Source: Carya illinoinensis (lineage: Eukaryota; Streptophyta; Magnoliopsida; Fagales; Juglandaceae). Taken from it: DNA of 64,000 bases. Location of the stretch: the NCBI RefSeq assembly GCF_018687715.1, contig NC_056758.1, forward strand, positions 16,063,501 to 16,127,500, given 5' to 3'. Position 1 is the stretch's first letter, and each line of letters starts with the position of its first letter. The notes beneath the pieces are model-generated. The model saw only the letters and a list, made by a program, of their open reading frames with translations. It ran no database searches and was not told where the DNA came from. The position numbers were made by a program, and so were the translations under genes. Of the stretch, positions 57,601 to 64,000 are shown one piece after another.

Positions 57601-60600
57601 AGACTTCAATATATTCAAATTAATTCCTTTTCATAGCTACTGGGTGATTCATTGGCAATATGGACTGAATATAGTATTCAATGCCCCTTGACAAAAAATT
57701 TATTCCACAAGGCACTAGCTATCTCACAACGAAGAAAATTGTGGTCGACAAATTTCCTGCTCTTTATGCACATACAACACCAATTTGCCATGCTAATATG
57801 ACATTTCTTTAGACTATCCATGGTGAGGATGCTCTCCAGGAAGGTTGTCTAAGCCAAAACAAAAATCTGCTTTGTTGGTGCTTAGGCCACTAAAGACTCT
57901 TCCATTGAAAGGGATCACTATAATAAGAGATAAAGACCATATGGAAAGATCGAATGCTGAACTTCCCTTACTTGGGAGGGGCTTAAAGAATCTTATCCAC
58001 ACCTTCAAACGTAATCTAGTAGAGTATAAGAGATTGAAGAACTAAATGAAGGCATGGACTTGCTAGTCGCGAGCTGATCTAAAAAAACTAACCTTCCAAT
58101 GAGTGCCATTGGAGAAAACTACAATAAATCAGCCACTGACCACTCTTGCACATGTGCAATACATATACCTCTAGGAGAACTTCCTTGAGAGTCCTGTCAG
58201 CATACTATAAATCGTGTTAAAATCTAGTCCCAGAGCCATCACCCACCTCAAGTCAAGTATTACCAGAAAAAATTCCATATCCTTTTCTGATACTTTTACA
58301 TAGCCCCACCCTGTGCCAGCCATGTACCTCATTTGTACACCAACCAAACCAAGCACAACCAAATTTTGAAGCTATTGTGGCTTTCCACAACAACTACCCA
58401 ATGGAATAATTTTGTACTCTTATCGCCCTCCTCTAGCCACAAAGCCCTGGACAAGTCTCCAACTCACCACCTCCAAAAGGATGATCCTTTCCAGCGCAGT
58501 CAAGACCTCAGGCCTTCTCAACCTCTCAAACTCGAATTAGGCTATCTTCTTCAATAATATCAAGCCTCGTAGCTCATCCATAAGGAGACATCATCTACCC
58601 AACATGGCCAACCACCTCCTCATTTGATTTTCTAAGATCTAGCTTCAAGGCTCGCAGTTCACTGGCCATAACAAATCTAGGAGGTCCTTGAAACTCATAT
58701 GACAACCACCATTGTTTCACCTCCAGTGTAACTCACTCAGATTTTAGCCACATGTTGTTAAACTTGAAGTGCAGTTTACTCCAAACGACATCCTCGAATC
58801 AAGCAATAATGGAAATGATCCAAGAGTGTTTATGGCATTAGGCCATGAGGGGAGAGGCATGATGGAGCACAAATGAGATTAGCACATCTTTGGGGATGGG
58901 GGAGTGGAAAAGCATCAGGAAAGGATGGGACAATTTCTCTCCATGTAGTAGATTTGATGTGAGGCATGGGTCTAAGATTAGTTTTTGGCATGATTTGTGA
59001 TTCAGGCATTAGCCTTTGAAGACAACTTTCCCAGCATTGTTCAGAATCTCCTGCTGTAAAGAGGGGTTGGTAGCAGAACTTTTACAAATCTCTAAAATAT
59101 AGACACCAATGGAACATTACTTCCATTAGATGTACTTAACTTTTTATCGCTGAAAGAGAAAAACAGTAAATCACATGTGGCATCGTTTACTTAACCTTCA
59201 GTAATGACCACAGACGTTCACCCAATTATGGCATCATTAGAGATACAAATAATTGGACATGGAGATGATATCTTCATTATTTGGTTATTTTTACTCTACC
59301 AGGCTGAGAAGTGGTGTAGCAGATACGTAATTCGGGTTCATTCCAAAATACAGACCTTCGTAGTCAACTCCTTTTACTAAACTCTCACCCCCCAAGATGG
59401 CCCTTTGTTTCCTTGGAAGATTGTTTGGAGAAACAAGGCAGCGTCAAAGGATAGCATTCTTTGTTTTGGTTGGCAGCATTGGAGAAGCTCTTAACAGTGA
59501 GTAATTTGAGGAAGAGGAATGTTGTAGTAATAGGATGCTACTGTATGTGTACGTGAGGTGAACAAAGTGTGGACCATTCTCTTCTTCACTGCATGTGGCT
59601 TGAGACATACACATTAAAGTTTCGTACTTTTAGATTGTTAAAGTCATGCCTTAGTGGGTGATGGATTTGATAGCTAGTTGGAGACGTTCCCTCACGAGCC
59701 CCAACAACTTGGAAGCATTTGATGGTTCCATTATGTCTGATGTGGTGTATTTGGTGGCAATGTAATGCTCATACATTCGAATGCTGTGAGGACAGTGTTA
59801 GATTTAAGAGCCATTATGATTTCTAAATAATTTTTAATTTTTTCAGGGATTATTAGGGACTTTGTTTTCGTGTTCTTTTTCTTTAACCCGCTAGTTAGGT
59901 GTCTCCAACTATATAAATCCTCTTGTGTACTTGAGTTGTGGCACTTTGTGATTTAAACAAAATTAACTTACTCATAGAAAAAGACTTATGTACAAAAACA
60001 ATCTATGGGTTAGGTTTCTCCGTTAAAGTTCCATTAATTGATCTCACGGTAATGCTAACATGCATGCCATGTGTCTGTTTTTGGACAAGTGGCGTGCAAC
60101 ATGGATAACAAGCAAACTCAAAACAAATGCTTAAAAAATCAAGTTTTCATGATGTATAAATAAATATTTATTTAATAAAATTCAAATAATATAAATAAAA
60201 ATAAATGTCGAAAATAAATTTGAAAATAGTGTAAAACATAAAAAACATATAAAAATAGATCTAAAACTCAAAAGAACATTAAACCAAAATAGAAAACCAA
60301 TATAAACTAGAAAAAAATAAAAAAAATACAAACATAAGTGTCACTTGGGTGACCAACCCAGGACCTAACTGGGTTTGTTGACCCTGGCAGACGCCTAGGT
60401 TAGCCCACCCAGAAATTGTAAAACTCAGGAAGCAAAACAATGAAATCGAAAATCTAATAACCAAAAAGATAATCATACAAACTGCAGATTATTTTTATAC
60501 CCATCCCAAAGAAGAAACGTCAATAAAAAGAATGACAATAGCCCATTGATCAGGTCACAAAATAAAAAGCCATGAAATGCCTATCAAGAATCAAAGACAT

Positions 60601-62239
60601 TTGGATACACAAACAGAGTTTAACCCATTAAAGATCACTTTCAGTGATCGACTTCTTTCACCGTAATCACCAAGGATGGTGGCTCAATGATCCTTGGGTT
60701 AATCCCAGATAGTTTGGCATGTATTAGGTCCATGGTTTGCATCTGAATATGGATTCACCTTACACTATTGGTATTAGCTGCCTAAGGATTTATTGAATTC
60801 CCTAGTGAGGCTGGGGACTAAACGATGGCTCAAACCCAACTTAAGGGAGGGTTTGCAGCTTCCCGCCACCTAGGCTCCTCCTGTTCAGTTCCCAATGAGT
60901 AAGATGTTATTACGGTCAAGCCTAGGTAGGAAGGCCACTTCAGGTTGCCTCCTCCTACCCTTTTTATTTTTAAAAAAAAAAATAAAAAATACCTCTTTGG
61001 CTGTAATTTGTTGATCTAATATGTTTAGTTTTTAAAATTTACATTATCCATATTAAAAGGTGGTATTCTCTATCTATTCAACTTCTCATGAGTGAAAGAA
61101 ATTTAAACTTCAAAGGAGACTTCATCATTATCTCCATGATATTTTCTCTCCTTTACCATCATCTTAAGTAGTTTCTTCCAACCATACGTTTTAACTGTAA
61201 TGTATTCTAATATTCTCATCTAATCTGAACGTATTAAATAGATATTCTTACCAGCACAAAAGACACTACCAATATTACTGTTACATCTCCAACCCACTCA
61301 ATACGTTGATATTATGGGGCATAACCGCTATTTGTTACTCATCACCATCTTCATATTTTCCAAAAGCACTCCACACTTCTTACATGGAGTTATCATGATC
61401 AATTAAGCTCATCAACTTATCCTCATAGTGGTATCACCACACAGCTACTACATTGCAGATCTCATATGGCTCAGCCAGGAGCAGGTAGCCAGCCCTTGTG
61501 GTGCTCAAATCCAAAACTCACCTCCTTTACAGAGGTTGGGACTTCACAGAGAATTGTCTCACAAACACACATGGGAGTGGAACACCAGTTTGACCAAGTG
61601 CACCATGAGGCAAGCATAGGCACTCGGGTAAACCGTATGACAAAGTACCCACATTCTACGTGAAAAATATTTGCAATGTGATGAAATCCAGGTAAAATTC
61701 AATGGTTGCAGGCAGTGATCAGCCTGAATATCATTCAAATCTACAGTGGTAGAAGTTTGCAGATCTCTGTTAACAACAATTCCCAGTAAGACGGGCTGGA
61801 CCTCCAAGAGTTATTGGGCACAAAACTAAATCCCTAAAGGAAAAACATAGAAAATTGAGAAAATATTCGAATAACTATCATCAGACGTGGCCTCCAAGTC
61901 ACTAACTTTCACCGACTTCAGAGTTTAGACGCACAAAATTTCATCCTTAGATAAAATCATAAACCAAGAAAGGAAAGCAACCTAAAAGATCAAACCACTC
62001 CAACAACTAAAAAGGGAAAATGAATTACAGAAAGTAAATAATAAGGCATAAATCAAAATCAAACCTTACTAAGATTATTTGCATATTACTTGCATGTGCG
62101 CATCTTCAAGAATGTATTGCATGCATGTTTGTACATCAAAAAAGACAAAACATTAAAAGTCTTCAAGTCAAACAGAAAATTTATACCTCACCAGCAGCTA
62201 CAGTAATGATATGTGGCGTAAAACCTTGCCCCGCATTGC
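51646..62239 (-). CDS. AT-hook motif nuclear-localized (AHL) protein, C-terminal five exons; 5' part outside window
   Basis: AHL proteins bind AT-rich and matrix-attachment DNA through AT-hooks and form trimers through the PPC domain to regulate chromatin and growth. Exons in transcript order: 62239-62187, 57069-56938, 52441-52289, 52060-51769, 51698-51646, all GT-AG and in frame. They encode the PPC domain: [15 protein letters not shown], then [20 protein letters not shown] and LRQPATSGG, then [13 protein letters not shown] with [19 protein letters not shown] and [10 protein letters not shown], then VIVGTFLF. The tail has [20 protein letters not shown] and ends [11 protein letters not shown], typical of this family. 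The first exon seen starts in phase 1, and no RGRP AT-hook core is visible up to 64000, so the N-terminus lies further right. An intron-containing structure places it in the family's clade B. Introns of 4.5 and 5.1 kb hold SINE, MITE and LINE insertions. Confidence 0.92.
52862..53026. mobile_element. MITE family A, copy 3, in an AHL intron
   Basis: AATGATAGTTGCAGTAGTGA with GTGCGCAAGCGCC at the left; CACTTGCACACTCCACGAC and ATGTAGCATT at the right; core GGGACCCACATG and AATTTTTTAATAGTGG. Clear terminal inverted repeats of about 50 bp. Confidence 0.85.
53283..53304 (-). mobile_element. Probable LINE-tail micro-insertion in an AHL intron
   Basis: A T-run followed by ATAAG lies between AACAAGCACTTAAA (53269-53282) and AACAGGCACTTTAAA (53305-53319), an imperfect target duplication. 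Same orientation as the other micro-insertions. Confidence 0.5.
53756..53929. mobile_element. MITE family A, copy 4, in an AHL intron (inverted)
   Basis: The left end TAATGCTAGATACAGTTGTGG with GAGTGCGTAAGCGCC and the right end TTGCACACTC...ATATCATT are inverted repeats. The core GTGGGGTCTACTATTAAAAA is the reverse complement of the core in copies 1-3, so this copy is in the opposite orientation. Confidence 0.85.
54060..54306 (-). mobile_element. Full-length tRNA-derived SINE with 19-bp target duplication
   Basis: Flanked by the exact repeat TTACTTTTTTGTTCAATCC at 54041-54059 and 54307-54325. On the minus strand it starts CCCCAAGGAGTTGGCCCAAG, carries an A-box-like GGCCCAAGTGGTGAAGG and a B-box-like AAGGTTCAACACC, continues GGGTGCAAACAATC and ends in an A-run (54061-54068 on the plus strand are T). 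It is the best-preserved member of the SINE family in this window and lies in an AHL intron. Confidence 0.92.
54500..54612. repeat. Degenerate short tandem repeat
   Basis: Words such as GGCCTATTGTTAGCCC, CCCATTGTTGGCTC and CCCATTGTCGGCC recur with spacing of about 30 bp. Confidence 0.5.
55028..55064 (-). mobile_element. 37-bp LINE-tail micro-insertion in an AHL intron
   Basis: Exact 15-bp repeats TATATGGATTATTGA (55013-55027, 55065-55079) flank a T-run and TATAGGTAATCAAGAAG-TTTTATTCAA, the 3' end of the local LINE family in minus orientation. Confidence 0.8.
55080..56360. other. AHL intron, no feature seen
   Basis: AT-rich. A tandem duplicate of CATATGCAAAATTAGTAGA occurs at about 55584-55622. 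No other structure recognised. Confidence 0.4.
56361..56716. mobile_element. Tourist-like MITE (GATGAGATG family), copy 2
   Basis: The ends GGCCTTGTTTGG and CCAAACGAGCCC are inverted repeats bordered by TTA and TAA. Interior runs of CATCTCATCTCATCTC and CTATTCATAAACTATCTTAC are characteristic. 356 bp, non-coding, in an AHL intron. The 29364 copy is its reverse orientation. Confidence 0.85.
57690..58000 (-). pseudogene. LINE zinc-finger RVT fragment in an AHL intron
   Basis: The minus strand reads [20 protein letters not shown] followed by [20 protein letters not shown], parallel to the zinc finger of the 10.4-kb LINE ([20 protein letters not shown]). An upstream frame with DPFQWKSL corresponds to FPWK. 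Heavily decayed. Its extension to 58560 is uncertain. Confidence 0.7.
58850..59965 (+). pseudogene. LINE ORF2 3' part with tail, opposite orientation, in an AHL intron
   Basis: The plus strand contains [20 protein letters not shown] with FWHDL (58918-59000), then [20 protein letters not shown] (59408-59470) and decayed zinc-finger sequence. It ends with CCTCTTGTGTACTTGAGTTG and AACTTACTCATAGAAAAA (59921-59985), the plus-sense form of the LINE tail. Antisense to AHL. Confidence 0.75.
59990..62186. other. AHL intron, mostly unassigned
   Basis: AT-rich DNA. The GC-richer block 60680-60960 ends in an A-rich run and could be an old retroposon. 61430-61810 has short overlapping frames on both strands with no recognised domain. 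Confidence 0.35.
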
Positions 62240-62639
62240 CTGCATCAATCAGTTGGAAGTAGGTGCACCTCATAAGTATTGTAAAGTTTACTTAATGCTC
62301 ACAAATCAATCAAAATAAATATAAAAAACATGATAGGTAAAACAATAAATTTTCAAAGCTTATGATGCTTCAGGCATTTGATACTATTTGACAAGGTTTC
62401 TATAGGACCTGAGGATTCTATTGATCGAAATCAAAGGAAAGTTTAGGGGAAAAAAGTAGAAAGGCGAGGAGCAAAATGATCAATTCAAAGGCATCCGGCA
62501 TCCAAATGCCTCAGAAAATGTGTAATTTTCACTATGAATAAGCCATAATGCATCTACTAGCTTAAATAGAGAGGAATTGGATACAAATGAAACGCTATAT
62601 AGCTAACCAAATCAAACAGGAATGAAAATCATGGTATAA

Positions 62640-62656
62640 ATTTTTTTTGATAAGTA
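62640..62656 (-). mobile_element. 17-bp LINE-tail micro-insertion
   Basis: ATTTTTTTTGATAAGTA sits between exact 15-bp copies of AAAATCATGGTATAA (62625-62639, 62657-62671). It is the terminal motif of the local LINEs with nothing else. Confidence 0.85.
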
Positions 62657-62774
62657 AAAATCATGGTATAATTAATACACCATTGCCTAACTAAATGGGA
62701 TTTCTATACGATAGTTCAAGCATTTTGTAATATTTATTAGGGTAGTTCAATCGTTTTACAAAGTCAAGGTACAA

Positions 62775-63290
62775 GGTGTGTTAGATTTTATTAAAACGAT
62801 AATATTATTATAGGTATTTTAAATAATAATGTAATATTTCATTTTTCTTATATGTTCAAATAAAATCTTGTGCATTGATGGAGAATATACTCATTGAAAT
62901 ATATGAGAAGGAAATGGTTATACAGCAATTGTTACATAATAGAAAACTAGCCATTTTCTTGCCATTAAGACAACATTTGTTACGTAACAGAAAACTAGCT
63001 GTTAGCATTTGTTACGTAACAAGAAAACTAGCTGTTTCCTAGCCATTGGAATGCATCTTCTAAAAAATATCTCTCTATCTTGTAATTCTAAAAAAAATGG
63101 TGTCCGAGTTGTTCTATAATAGTGCAACTGTAGAACAACGAGATTATAGAGGGCTTCATTGTATCCTAGGAACAATTTTTTCAATATTCTATAGCACGTT
63201 GAAAGGGGACAAATAATGTTCTAAAGAAATTTTCATTACGGTCAAGCCTTGGAGTCTAGATCTTTATTTTCTGCCTTTGTGAATCCATTA
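62775..63290 (+). repeat. Possible 5' LTR or leader of the right-hand Copia element
   Basis: Lies just upstream of the gag frame. It contains repeats of TTTGTTACGTAACA.GAAAACTAGC (about 62930-63035). The borders are not defined. Confidence 0.35.
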
Positions 63291-63301
63291 TTTTCATTAT
63301 A

Positions 63302-63412
63302 TATATATATATATATATATTTTTGATAAGTAAGAGATAAACATTATTGATATGAATGAGATAGGCATAAGCCATGTACACCGGAAGTATATAGAAGAAC
63401 ACTATAATGAAA
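63302..63412 (-). mobile_element. 111-bp truncated LINE insertion in the Copia leader
   Basis: Flanked by exact TATTTTCATTATA (63289-63301, 63413-63425). It begins with TA repeats and a T-run, then GATAAGTAAGAGATAAACAT, and includes CATGTACACCGGAAGTATAT, the same tail words as the 13.7-kb LINE. It sits 46 bp before the gag ATG of the Copia element. Confidence 0.88.
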
Positions 63413-63458
63413 TATTTTCATTATAATTTTCTAATAGTTTTAGAACATATTTTGTATC

Positions 63459-64000
63459 ATGGAGGCAATGCAGTCCATCCAAGTGAAGAACCAAGACTTC
63501 ATTTGTTTTGATCGTTTCGATGGTCAGAACTTCATTCACTGGCAGCAAAAGATGATGTTCTTCCTTGCCACTTTGAAGCTTGCATACATTTTGCAAAATG
63601 ACTAGGAGACGATTCCCGATCCTACTCCAGAAGAGTGTGCCGAGTTGAAGGAGAAGCAAAGGAAGCGGAGAGAGGACGACTTTCTATACAAAGGCCACAT
63701 CCTCAACGCGTTGTCCAATTCAATATATGATGTCTATCGGTATGCTCCTTTGGCAACAAATTTATGGATTTTAAGATGACTAACGATAAGCTAGTTTTCA
63801 CCCAAGCATATGAATTATTGCTTATCATTGGTGATCTGAAATTGATGGGAATTGATATTGCTGAAAATTTCTTGGTATGAGCAATTGTTAATAAATTGCC
63901 CTCAACATGGAATGATTACAAGAGGAAACTTAAGCATGATGATAGAAAATATTCTTTAGAATCTCTTCAACGCCATTTACGCATTGAAGAAGATTCCAGG
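63459..64000 (+). pseudogene. Ty1/Copia gag N-terminal region, running off the window
   Basis: Starts MEAMQSIQVKNQDFICFDRF at 63459, followed by DGQNFIHWQQKMMFFLATLK (the F.G.N...W...M...L pattern of Copia gag), then DPTPEECAELKEKQRKRRED and DFLYKGHILNALSNSIYDVY. After a frame change it reads FTQAYELLLIIGDLKLMGID and VNKLPSTWNDYKRKLKHDDR (UBN2-type gag). In-frame stops at 63601-63603 and after NFLV show decay. The remainder, with pol, should lie to the right. It is antisense to AHL, probably inside its next intron. Confidence 0.85.

Noticed and set aside
60905..60925. ATTACGGTCAAGCCT shared with 63238
   Set aside because: A 15-bp match without flanking similarity; no element ends could be defined, so it may be chance.
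61428..61807. Overlapping frames on both strands as a possible extra AHL exon
   Set aside because: No PPC or AT-hook resemblance and no suitable phase; left as unassigned intron.

Overview
This is nuclear DNA of a woody eudicot. Split genes with GT-AG introns, three plant-type proteins and a dense load of plant LINEs, SINEs, MITEs and LTR-element remains show that. The GATGAGATG-rich Tourist-like MITEs (29364 and 56361) and the LINE tails recall Fagales, perhaps the walnut/hickory family. That placement comes from memory of repeat style and is only moderately certain. I see no tRNA, rRNA, CRISPR or bacterial-type operon.

Three host genes are supported, all on the minus strand. (1) CSL4, the S1-domain cap subunit of the RNA exosome, has six exons spread over 4131-24498: 594 coding bases in 20.4 kb, joining in frame to 197 residues. 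(2) An EIN4-type subfamily-II ethylene receptor (40682-47896) has two coding exons, 757 residues and a probable 5'UTR intron. (3) An intron-containing AT-hook (AHL) protein with a PPC domain has its last five exons at 51646-62239; the AT-hook exon lies beyond the right edge.

Layout: 0.9-1.9 kb, decayed Copia polyprotein; 4-24.5 kb, CSL4 with introns holding two hAT-type elements with 8-bp target duplications, a small MITE, LINE fragments, one near full-length LINE (13.7-19.1 kb) and SINEs; 25.7-27.7 kb, two related ORF-less poly(A) retroposons; 27.7-33.7 kb, AT-rich repeat-derived DNA; 33.8-38.4 kb, a GRF zinc-finger pseudogene abutting a 3'-truncated Ty3/Gypsy element; 40.7-48.6 kb, EIN4, whose intron holds a LINE split by a long-TIR element; 51.6-62.2 kb, AHL, with MITEs, a SINE and LINE pieces in its introns; 62.7-64 kb, a Copia element whose gag reads rightward off the window.

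The genes have unrelated roles (RNA decay, hormone perception, chromatin binding) and form no pathway. The shared theme is intron growth by nested retroposition. The most unusual signal is a set of very short LINE 3'-end insertions, 17 to 111 bp, most flanked by exact target-site duplications. I did not find a new multi-gene system.
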